From NCBI GenBank assembly GCA_001839685.1, contig MLAK01000005.1:1-13577 (forward strand): a DNA stretch of 13,577 bases, given 5' to 3'. Positions 8,601 through 13,577 of this stretch are shown one piece after another; position 1 is the first letter of the stretch, and every line of letters begins with the position of its first letter. This DNA comes from Tritrichomonas foetus (lineage: Eukaryota; Parabasalia; Tritrichomonadida; Tritrichomonadidae). A model generated the notes under the pieces. The model ran no database searches. It had not been told where the DNA came from and saw nothing but the letters and a program-made list of their open reading frames with translations. A program made the position numbers and the translations under genes.

Positions 8601-9288
8601 CATCATCTCGTTTTTTAAAAGGAAAATATTTATTGAAATATGCAGAAAATGTGAGAAATGATGTTGTACAAATTCGATAAACAACTGGCTTGTAAGATTT
8701 AAGGGCCATACATAATATTTTGAATGCAAATGATTGGGAAGATGGAAAAGAGTCACGTTTGAAAATTCTGTCGAGAACTGGAATTAAAACAGAGTCGTCT
8801 GGAGCGGTTATTGGTTCAAATACAGCGGTTGCTAAAATTGAAAAAATACAATCGGAAAAAAATCCAATAATAAAACTTAAATCAGTCGATAAATCAGTGA
8901 TTGGTGGAAAAAAAGATAAAATTGTTTTAGTCTTTTTTTGTGGAAGAGAAGAAGATCCTAAAACAACCGGGCAGAATTCTAAAATCGATTCAAGTGCTTT
9001 TGGCGGATTTGATGATGCGAGTGATGAAAATGTGGATATTTGGGATAAAATCAGCGATGATTTAGGAGTAAACTTGTTGAGAGAAGAGCATACAAATCGC
9101 TGATAATTATCAACTTTTCTTTTTGATGAAATTTTCGGGGCATCGACCGCTGACAAGATTAATTTTTCATGCATTTTGGATATTTTCAACGCAAACTGAG
9201 TCAGGAAGGCATCCATAACATCGCTTTCTTCTGTTACACTTGAAAAATACTCAGGAATGTTTTTCTCATTTCCATGATTTTTCGACAT
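2683..9288 (-). CDS. Furry/Tao3/Mor2-like giant helical-repeat scaffold
   Basis: The gene encodes 2201 residues of almost continuous alpha-helical (HEAT/armadillo-type) repeats, with no signal peptide or membrane span. The best family match is Furry/Tao3/Mor2, scaffolds that activate NDR kinases and control cell polarity and shape. Supporting points are an N-terminal region (about 15-100) like the MOR2/PAG1 N-terminal domain; a central block with VRQTAMKMIAETIP near 1207-1220; PWMKNI at 1308-1313, matching the PW motif of the family's central region; and LPFELDLWNHL around Trp1356, followed by a helical pair like the family's LW...NI...VL.YLAR segment. Acidic stretches lie at about 1437-1457 and 2110-2166. 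The length is close to fission yeast Mor2 (about 2200). The true start is the ATG at 9288; a longer frame begins with TTG at 9300. The 3' end lies 58 bases from the inverted repeat. Other giant HEAT-repeat proteins remain possible. Confidence 0.7.
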   Translation of the reverse strand: MSKNHGNEKNIPEYFSSVTEESDVMDAFLTQFALKISKMHEKLILSAVDAPKISSKRKVDNYQRFVCSSLNKFTPKSSLILSQISTFSSLASSNPPKALESILEFCPVVLGSSSLPQKKTKTILSFFPPITDLSTDLSFIIGFFSDCIFSILATAVFEPITAPDDSVLIPVLDRIFKRDSFPSSQSFAFKILCMALKSYKPVVYRICTTSFLTFSAYFNKYFPFKKRDDAYMISFMIASSGIMFTPHDYSLISSLTNPLLKIFLDFSENENVSPSILEFFCNFLPNIKDLKIENFVNQIEKKCESLLKTQLYQNAMKLIGVIHYIKPPSSHKKRTRFLENRVLKVINKSDKTESALDYLISYFKPNENVPLNWSPQASQFVTSLFPLLIGIDFAGFEDKAAKLIEYMAAIDLPTFTSKWLPMLLSDLSACTIVTLHALNRILNPMSGLQTIAGTIPTNATANMRFHLLNIVKEVQKYMTRTFSNMKLILTNVGYDFISAAEILETIPSPSTKAGLYLYDLSPQILNFLLLITKYHAIRPLKRSKRVDLETSEAVSKGILSQWKATFETPYDFYGDIFDEFHLPLLDYADFHFSENICLMPLIPIILHFTSDYKEISQPLLNMILSDDSIVSISASIIYEIICLCYRKFDSFLLLDIFELCKTPHILSAAQLHQLFLTFSHCLKISAPFLDSSIVQIVDSIGFIALNSPYPETRQVGLEIIKNAVVLTHFSTNPVNTCFYEFYQNSKNLIEMKVMKSVVSSFSSLSLDNVPTYKLPTIQLKMMCLSPFLLIWKYALIEISTSLQKSTQMSKFVLFSRELLIENARFFTNQEKSHNFIKNVGYNELNYLSNTYIYLFSTADTFLENLTKEENIKWSEQSETIRFFIDSLVISCFKMKIDILSLFSFALTSINITAITPLLSKFLRMLEGTELSVKKKDSLLELMSLIMRRFSMLNEFNDYIGKMIQSRMCDQIFRFCDTRIALFTKIEDNITNYVRQMTDYLIFRGQYFKYLHQTRLENPHGPIPRISSSTITNELEISPIISKIDFFNTLLKWSLYGEESPQLLKIFGHVSRTALTYLVSLVNLFDTSEILTLDFLSCCSMIASYRPAFLKHLLTHHFHLFFDEFLSAAFTSPLDIGVRFFLAIAAQFGTTNLKDSMIYSNDTFIKNATTMVGKQLTSSETDFVNFIYLRTGKIILLGLFYMLHNELKVRQTAMKMIAETIPMIILIHNEGDMKNTRKLFYSFRKHIALISTNIESVRSFNTTALSSDLAETAKFCTEQFLSEAFNLMPKIPNTRRMLTRSGLLQLISPWMKNIKFDLVNRYVVENPCCFFITFSPSEFITKLCKCTSTLPFELDLWNHLINGNKNIEFLILALLDFATNDLNSKNFILEVLAFLYRVHPSVAANVIVPYLQFENWYFQMIQLGKYEEIKNLNDFLFGENDLDDYDSEEEILEDPNDDYIITTDFALDALILFANEDVVPLFDSFPSIASFCLTHLHRKKSMECLSKIVASLKNTFDIGAPYLFDDMSCLLKSILNSKYENLQFVIETTDSPMTLLHDKKVSVTNLALNLCFIFEYFVKNFKSEFSKVLMIWSLACGDLKTSSLSLDIFTTIYSFDKFFQIENSNQSLVENNINDFDKNQHDINMYVNNNFMSQNHIKNINTYHNLTLQYSEYRSKNDDFISINDNIIKSMIESICLTLKCLISSKVDKNTICTVADFLNSEMRAFNEFFKQKDISLSSIVFSLIIYIVEIGDPLTNMIIVEAMNLIKTLITNSQIDIQKLIKYQINISKIFLYALVAQQVSAKEILDFLNSVLILPKDILSNENDFVSYMIAILPLIYSSLGDLETISKYEPILQKLTNLFDKQTSQILKDIHTFTSKDKKKFATIILSNFTIRQLSVISSIFSQLIEKNEINYSIMSAIYELSAIILEFCHNSDVLDRLSPVKAQALLNQTPETIESQSYYINFLVSSQLSIEFPNAYFATFPSSSSSFSQLQINNSSEESFSGIDQILSQILNQVQDDLHLYVKKSKHMQTYFTKIEYLPPMYPFEHAFLNNPCLSEITELCRRIEVLPFTIRAIVIYKAQNFGDINKNQKPLKLNLDIPFHKLIDNLFEEFVHENDDEEENIEKVHSKSGTDFKNENETEMENGIDNKENETESEGDNDSLCFVPADAETFLPSLDCCNEMVASYFGKKLQPIPPMRK

Positions 9289-10337
9289 TGATGTTGACAA
9301 TTCAGCTTTTTCTGAATTTTTTGTTTTTTCGAATAAATTTATTCTGAAAATATTTTCTGTCAGAAAAAGTTCAACTTTTTGTATTTGGAATAATTATATC
9401 ACATAGATCATATATAACTTGGGGATTCGAAATCCCAGTGAAGCATAGTCGTTCATTGTTATGTGATTACAGCTTAGATATGAGTTCTGCTTTTATCCAA
9501 ATAAAATTCAATGTATTCACGATAACATCATCGAACTAAAAGAAAAAAAACTTTTCTCATTACAGACTCAAATTATGTGAGTCACATAAAATCAATAAGA
9601 AAAGTTTTCTTAGAAAACTATGAGATAGTCTCGAATACTCTTCATAAGATTATTTAAAATTACCATTTATTATTTCATTTAATTGCGAAATATAACCTTA
9701 GTAGAATTTACCAACTGCAGAAGAGAAGAAATTTATTTTAAAATGGTGATTTTGGTCATGAGAAAGTTGAACCAAAGTCAATTTTAATTAACCTTATATT
9801 TGACCATGATTTTGACCATATGATTAAATTCCAATACAGGTCATATTGATTGAATTAGGAGAGCCCAGTGATAGATAATGCGTTTATCATGGAATATGGT
9901 ATAAATTGTTTTGCATTCACTGATTTTGGTATCTATTTCTCTTGAGAAAGATTGTTTTTCTACTTTTTCATACTGTGAACAAAATTTTTTCTCAATCTTT
10001 TGAATTGAAAAGTTGTTAGAATTTTTTATCGTCGATTGTTAAATTCAATAGGAAATGTTGTTTTATCATGAATTAGCAGCTTTCTTCACAAAATTTCTAA
10101 ATGTAATCTTCAGAATCATGACCAAATATCAATATAATAATTAATTGAATAATTACGGCTTTTGTGAAAATAAGGAGACAGAAAAAGATGATTTGAGACA
10201 TTTAACCGAATAAATTTACAAAAAGTTCGATATCACTACCAAATTCTACGGAATACTCGCAATTCCTTCCATTAGGATATTATTGAAATTTTGAATCGCA
10301 ATTTAATCTATTTTCGTTTTCGATCTTTCGAGATAGG
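9289..10337. promoter_or_regulatory. Divergent intergenic region between the large gene and the Rab32-like gene
   Basis: About 1 kb without a gene separates two divergent starts, so it should hold both promoters. It contains a GGGATT-CGA-AATCCC hairpin (9422-9436), a nested inverted repeat (9547-9608), four TATGTGA-type sites (9399-9589) and four TGACCA cores (9753-10125). No tRNA was found: the GGGATTCGAAATCCC hairpin recalls a T-arm but lacks an A-box and acceptor pairing. No clear TCA-pyrimidine-W initiator is seen close to either ATG. Confidence 0.5.
9547..9608. repeat. Nested inverted repeat with a central TGAGTCA
   Basis: The outer arms, AAAACTTTTCTCATT (9547-9561) and AATAAGAAAAGTTTT (9594-9608), match as reverse complements at 14 of 15 positions. 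Inside, GACTCA (9565-9570) pairs with TGAGTC (9578-9583). Overlapping the inner stem is a 17-base odd palindrome, TTATGTGA-G-TCACATAA (9573-9589), with TGAGTCA, a typical bZIP (AP-1/GCN4) word, at its centre. It lies about 260-320 bases upstream of the large gene. It may be a regulatory palindrome or a small fold-back element. Confidence 0.6.
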
Positions 10338-10994
10338 ATGACTATTGAACTTGAGGAAATCTTGCTTCACCACGAATCAGATGCCATGGGTTCTCCAAGC
10401 ACCAGACAAATGAAATTTGTCGTGATTGGTGACTCAAGTGTTGGCAAAACGAGTATTTGTAAACGCGTCGCTTCAAACACATTCAAAAGCTTCTACACGC
10501 AGTCGATTGGCGTGAATTTCAATACTACGAATTTTGTCGTTAACGATGAAAAGGTCGTCGTCCAACATCTCGATATTGCCGCCTTCGAAAAGTTAAGCGG
10601 AATGACTCAGCAATATTACAGAGGATGCGTCGGAGCATTAGTACTGTTCGATTTGACAAGCGAAAGGAGTTTCGAGGCGACAGAATTTTGGAAAAAAGAT
10701 GTCGATATGAAATGCTGCACTTCAACGCAAGATAAAATTCCCTGCCTTCTCGTTGGAACGAAATGTGATCTGAAAGAAAAACAGCAATTTATCAAAACGG
10801 ATGAAGAGTTTGAAAAATATGCAAAAGATAATAATTATATCGGTTTCATTCAAGTTAGCTCACTTGAGAACATAAACGTAACTACTGCTTTTGAGAAACT
10901 CATTTCTTATGTGATCGAAAATAACATCACGCCAATGGATCTTCCTGTTTCTGAAGAAAATGAAGATACAACAAGAAGGTGGTGTTGCTGTTGA
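10338..10994 (+). CDS. Atypical Rab32/38-like GTPase with degenerate switch II
   Basis: This 218-residue protein has a Rab fold with a 25-residue N-terminal extension. The P-loop GDSSVGKTS (31-39) is intact. Switch I has Ser56 before IGVNF where Rabs have Thr. The G3 motif is DIAAFE (79-84) instead of DTAGQE: Ala82 replaces the invariant glycine and Phe83 the catalytic glutamine. G4 is TKCD (141-144, usually NKxD) and G5 is VSSL (173-176, usually TSAK). The Ile in DIA, the MT-x-x-YY stretch (89-94) and SFEATEFWKKDVD (111-123) point to Rab32/38, which act on lysosome-related organelles and mitochondria in other eukaryotes. The C-terminus WCCC is suited to geranylgeranylation. GTP hydrolysis is probably weak or absent. 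The frame is intact, so this is unlikely to be a pseudogene. A second ATG at 10386 (Met17) is an alternative start that would leave a more usual N-terminus. It is tandem with the CFAP53-like gene and divergent from the Furry-like gene. Confidence 0.88.
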   Translation: MTIELEEILLHHESDAMGSPSTRQMKFVVIGDSSVGKTSICKRVASNTFKSFYTQSIGVNFNTTNFVVNDEKVVVQHLDIAAFEKLSGMTQQYYRGCVGALVLFDLTSERSFEATEFWKKDVDMKCCTSTQDKIPCLLVGTKCDLKEKQQFIKTDEEFEKYAKDNNYIGFIQVSSLENINVTTAFEKLISYVIENNITPMDLPVSEENEDTTRRWCCC

Positions 10995-11539
10995 TTAAAA
11001 TATTTTTGAATATAGTGTCACGTTCTAACATAAAACGTTAATTCAATCTTTTTTTCTTTTCATTTCATTTCTTTTTTTAATTTTCCTTGTCTTGATGCAA
11101 AATGTGTTCCATTTAACAAACTTCTGTAAAAAATGATAGATAATATTGCTGTCTCCTGAAACAGAGAAAATTAAGAAAGTAAACAATGATGAAATGAAAA
11201 TTAATTTCAATAAAAAAATGATATGAGAGATGAATGAAAGGAATATTAATCTGTTCTGAGAATTAACTCGTTTCTACTCAATAGACATAAATAAATAATA
11301 AAAATTTGTGAATGCGATTTTTTTTAATGTTGTGAATCTGACATCCTTATATGAAGTTATGCTTACTACACCGTTGTTTGTTTTTATCAACAAAAAATTA
11401 AAGAAGGAATCTGATGCAGAAAGGAAAAAATGATGAATAAAAAGAAAGGTAAATCATCGAAAAAGTTGATTTCATATAAATTAATTAAATTCAAAAAGTT
11501 TAATAATTCCATACGTTTAATAAACAAATTTTGTCCAAA
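10995..11539. other. Spacer between the Rab32-like and CFAP53-like genes
   Basis: AT-rich sequence of about 545 bases with T-runs after the Rab32-like gene. It should hold the 3' flank of that gene and the promoter of the next. No RNA gene, repeat or clear initiator was recognised, and only short open frames occur. Confidence 0.5.
10996..10999 (+). terminator. UAAA motif just after the Rab32-like stop
   Basis: TAAA follows the TGA stop by one base, matching the proposed trichomonad polyadenylation signal. Confidence 0.35.
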
Positions 11540-12979
11540 ATGAGGCATGCCAATCTCGGTTATCGATATATAATGGAACGTCGTGCGCGTGATGAAGCAC
11601 TTCAAGTCCACAACGAAACAGCAAAAGGCGATTTTATTTCCAGACAAAAAGCGGAATTTGAAACTCGATCTTTTCACAATTATCAAAGTCGTGAGATAAA
11701 GAGGCGTGCTAAGGAAAGGCAAAGACAAGCAGAAGAACTTGTTAATCAAAGACGACAAAGATTAGCTGCTTTGTTTAGAGAAGAAGAAGAAAGATTATCA
11801 GTCGACATTTGTAATACGATTGAAACGCCAATGCAAAAGAGAGCACGCCTTCAAAGGGAACTCCAAGGATTTCGCGAACAAAAAGAAAGAGAACATAAAG
11901 AAGATGTGGAGCGAAGATTATATTTACAATGGAGAGAGAACTGCGATCCTCTCAGAAAGCAAATTTCACAAGCATTACAACGAGAAGTTATTAAAGAAAG
12001 AGACGAACAAGTCAAACAAAGAGATATTGAAAGAATGGAAGATGATCTTGTTGAGGCTGCCTATGTTGAGCAAGTTAAAAAAGATGTTATTGCATTTCAT
12101 GAAAGAGAAAGACAAGAAGAAATGGATAGAAGAATGAAACAACAAAGAAACAAAGCAACATGGACTGCTCAAATTGGACAAAGACACGAAAACCTCATTC
12201 GTGAGCAACAAAAAGATAGAGAAGAAGGTTTAAGATTCCGTCGCCAAAATGAAGAAGATATTCGAAGGGCAAGAGAAGAGGCTGAAATGAAAAGAATCCA
12301 ACAAGAACAACGTCGACGTGAATTGGACGCAATGAATCAAGATCAAATCTCAAGAAGACGCGCTTTAGAAAATGCTGATAAGGATTTAGATTTATTTTAT
12401 GCCAACAAAGCAAAAGAAGAATTAAGGAAAGAACAAGAAGATTATCTTGTTAAAAGACTTATTGAAAATCGTAAAGCAAATCGTAATCGTGAATTACTCT
12501 TCCAACAAATGAATCGAAAGAAAGAAGAAGATGATGAAGCAGAAGCTTACATTCAACAAGCTGCTGACGAAGCAAATAGAAAACAAGATGAAGCTTGGAG
12601 AATTGATGCAGAAAAGAGAAGAAGATTGTTAATGGATGCAACAAGATATCAAGAGTATCAAATGGAAGAACGTGAAAATAATAGGATTAGGCAACAGCAA
12701 ATGAAAATGGAAGAAAGGAAGCAACTTGAAAGCGAATTGGAAGAAAAGAGAAGACGTGATCAGGAAGAAAGGGAAGAAAGATTAATGAAGATTCGAAACC
12801 AAAACCTAATGTTAAGAAATCAATCAGAAATTAAGAGAATGAATGAATTGAGAAGAAGACAAGAAGAAAAAGACTCCGTTCGAGCAATGATGCAAGAGTG
12901 GGCAGATGAAGAAGAGAAAATCAAGAGGGAGCTTGCAAACCCTGTTTCTGTTGGTAAGCGCTTCAGAGGTTTCAGATAA
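11540..12979 (+). CDS. CFAP53: CFAP53-like coiled-coil flagellar protein
   Basis: The protein has 479 residues, is very rich in Glu, Arg, Gln and Lys, and is predicted to be one long coiled coil of the trichohyalin-plectin-homology type. Its order of motifs matches CFAP53 (CCDC11), a microtubule-inner protein of axonemal doublets and basal bodies needed for flagellar and ciliary motility. RRQRLAALFREEEE (71-84) parallels the human ERRNKLRELLALEENE, and the following ETPMQKRARLQ, then the LQWRENCDPLR region (129-139), parallel the human stretch ending in FRERCEELR. Length is close to the human protein (514). The ATG at 11540 is used; a frame nine bases longer begins with TTG and is unlikely in a eukaryote. 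Related proteins such as MNS1 or trichoplein share the composition, so the symbol is probable rather than certain. A flagellar role fits a trichomonad host. Confidence 0.72.
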   Translation: MRHANLGYRYIMERRARDEALQVHNETAKGDFISRQKAEFETRSFHNYQSREIKRRAKERQRQAEELVNQRRQRLAALFREEEERLSVDICNTIETPMQKRARLQRELQGFREQKEREHKEDVERRLYLQWRENCDPLRKQISQALQREVIKERDEQVKQRDIERMEDDLVEAAYVEQVKKDVIAFHERERQEEMDRRMKQQRNKATWTAQIGQRHENLIREQQKDREEGLRFRRQNEEDIRRAREEAEMKRIQQEQRRRELDAMNQDQISRRRALENADKDLDLFYANKAKEELRKEQEDYLVKRLIENRKANRNRELLFQQMNRKKEEDDEAEAYIQQAADEANRKQDEAWRIDAEKRRRLLMDATRYQEYQMEERENNRIRQQQMKMEERKQLESELEEKRRRDQEEREERLMKIRNQNLMLRNQSEIKRMNELRRRQEEKDSVRAMMQEWADEEEKIKRELANPVSVGKRFRGFR

Positions 12980-12980
12980 A
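12977..12980 (+). terminator. UAAA motif overlapping the CFAP53-like stop
   Basis: The stop TAA is followed by A, giving TAAA, as at the first Rab gene and the Furry-like gene. Confidence 0.4.
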
Positions 12981-13220
12981 AAAATATGTTTCTTGGCCGA
13001 AATCATAACATTTTATTTTATTTTTTAAATGATGATAGTAATGAACTTTAAATATTATCGATAATTTTTCTTTTATGGCTCGCGCTTAAATACAAAATGC
13101 TTTTTGAAAACATCAATCATGAACATTATTCTTTAATTATATCAATTTCTCGCCGATTAAGATTATCTTTTTTATAGGTCTCTCATATATTTAAAGATGG
13201 CTAACTTATTCGTATTTTTT

Positions 13221-13259
13221 TCAAACCCTGGTCATAATTTTTTCACAACCTGGACATAA
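13221..13259 (+). repeat. Two-copy direct repeat, 22-bp period
   Basis: TCAAACCCTGGTCATAA (13221-13237) and TCACAACCTGGACATAA (13243-13259) agree at 14 of 17 positions. Confidence 0.6.
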
Positions 13260-13378
13260 GCGCGATCCATATTTTCTTTATAGCAATAATACAAAAAAAC
13301 TTATTCAAACAATCAAGGCGTTTGGATTTGACAAGCCCTTTTTCCGCCTTTGGAAATTGAGAGAAAAAGTGAAGGAAA

Positions 13379-13398
13379 TAAACGGTTCATTAAACGGT
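13379..13398 (+). promoter_or_regulatory. Paired TAAACGGT Myb-like sites
   Basis: TAAACGGT occurs at 13379-13386 and 13391-13398, 12 bases apart, about one helical turn. AACGG is a typical Myb core and also appears upstream of the first Rab gene. These could belong to a promoter of a gene beyond the window. Confidence 0.3.
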
Positions 13399-13413
13399 CA
13401 TATTTTATTCTTG

Positions 13414-13551
13414 ATATTTTGGACGCGGANCTCCAGAATCTCAAGGAGGAGTAGCTATCTTTTATTCCAAACTAATGATGCATTATGCTCTTACTATCAA
13501 TTCCAGGTGCCGCCGCTAGTCACTTCTTCTCTAAAATATTTTGGACGCAGA
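13414..13551 (+). repeat. 16-bp direct repeat flanking an ambiguous base
   Basis: ATATTTTGGACGCGGA at 13414-13429 and ATATTTTGGACGCAGA at 13536-13551 differ at one position. The first copy ends right at the N at 13430. This may be part of a dispersed repeat that stopped the assembly. Confidence 0.6.
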
Positions 13552-13577
13552 ATTCATCATTGTTCATCCAATATCCC

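Larger units (their letters stand above)
12981..13577. other. Gene-free right end with short direct repeats
   Basis: About 600 bases without a supportable gene. The sequence holds a 22-bp-period direct repeat (13221-13259), a paired TAAACGGT motif (13379-13398), a TTTCC/GGAAA hairpin near 13340, an N at 13430 and a 16-bp direct repeat around ATATTTTGGACGC. A stop-free plus-strand frame runs from 13432 to the window end but has no ATG and no recognisable domain. Confidence 0.5.

Noticed and set aside
8720..9103. Open frame of 127 codons on the plus strand
   Set aside because: It lies entirely antisense inside the Furry-like gene and has no recognisable domain; long antisense frames are expected there.
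9405..9460. Possible tRNA, because of the T-arm-like GGGATTCGAAATCCC
   Set aside because: The B-box spacing is wrong, there is no A-box, and no acceptor or anticodon stems could be paired on either strand.
11531..11539. TTG start for the CFAP53-like protein, and similarly TTG at 9300 for the large gene
   Set aside because: A eukaryotic nuclear gene should start with ATG, which is present a few codons downstream in both cases.
11820..12137. Open frame of 105 codons on the plus strand
   Set aside because: It is an alternative frame of the CFAP53-like coiled-coil gene, kept open by its GAA/AAA-rich codons.
13432..13577. Stop-free plus-strand frame at the window end
   Set aside because: It is short, has no ATG, starts at an ambiguous base and shows no known motif.

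Overview
The window looks like nuclear DNA of a flagellated, intron-poor, AT-rich protist. The best guess is a parabasalid, perhaps Tritrichomonas or Trichomonas. Reasons: the genes are typical eukaryotic ones (two Rab GTPases, a Furry/Tao3-like scaffold, a CFAP53-like axonemal protein) in uninterrupted reading frames, including one of 6.6 kb. TGA and TAA act as ordinary stops. A UAAA motif overlaps or closely follows the stop of four of the five genes. One metabolic gene looks bacterial. The genus is inferred, not proven by the sequence.

Layout from left to right. Positions 1-324 hold an imperfect hairpin at the window edge and a probable promoter with a 16-bp palindrome of Myb-like sites. 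A conventional Rab GTPase gene follows (325-942, +). Positions 1121-2624 form a cassette: a bacterial-type NAD(P)-binding reductase gene (1496-2125, -) between two 349-bp arms that are perfect inverted copies (1121-1469 and 2276-2624). An ambiguous base (N, 2275) sits exactly at the inner edge of the right arm. This suggests a palindrome or head-to-head gene pair that was collapsed or misjoined during assembly.

Next is a very large gene on the minus strand (2683-9288) for a helical-repeat protein of 2201 residues that resembles the Furry/Tao3/Mor2 cell-morphogenesis scaffolds. A divergent intergenic region of about 1 kb (9289-10337) contains nested inverted repeats, repeated TATGTGA sites and repeated TGACCA sites. 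It leads into an atypical Rab32/38-like GTPase gene (10338-10994, +) whose switch II motif has lost both the glycine and the catalytic glutamine. After a gene-poor spacer comes a coiled-coil protein (11540-12979, +) that best resembles the flagellar microtubule-inner protein CFAP53. The last 600 bases contain short direct repeats and a second N (13430).

The genes do not form a pathway or operon. They share broad themes of membrane traffic (two Rabs), cell shape (Furry-like) and flagellum (CFAP53-like), but their adjacency is probably incidental. The large gene and the CFAP53-like gene both have an apparent upstream in-frame TTG; the ATG a few codons in (9288 and 11540) is taken as the true start. 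The points most worth following up are the perfect inverted repeat around the reductase gene and the degenerate Rab32-like GTPase.
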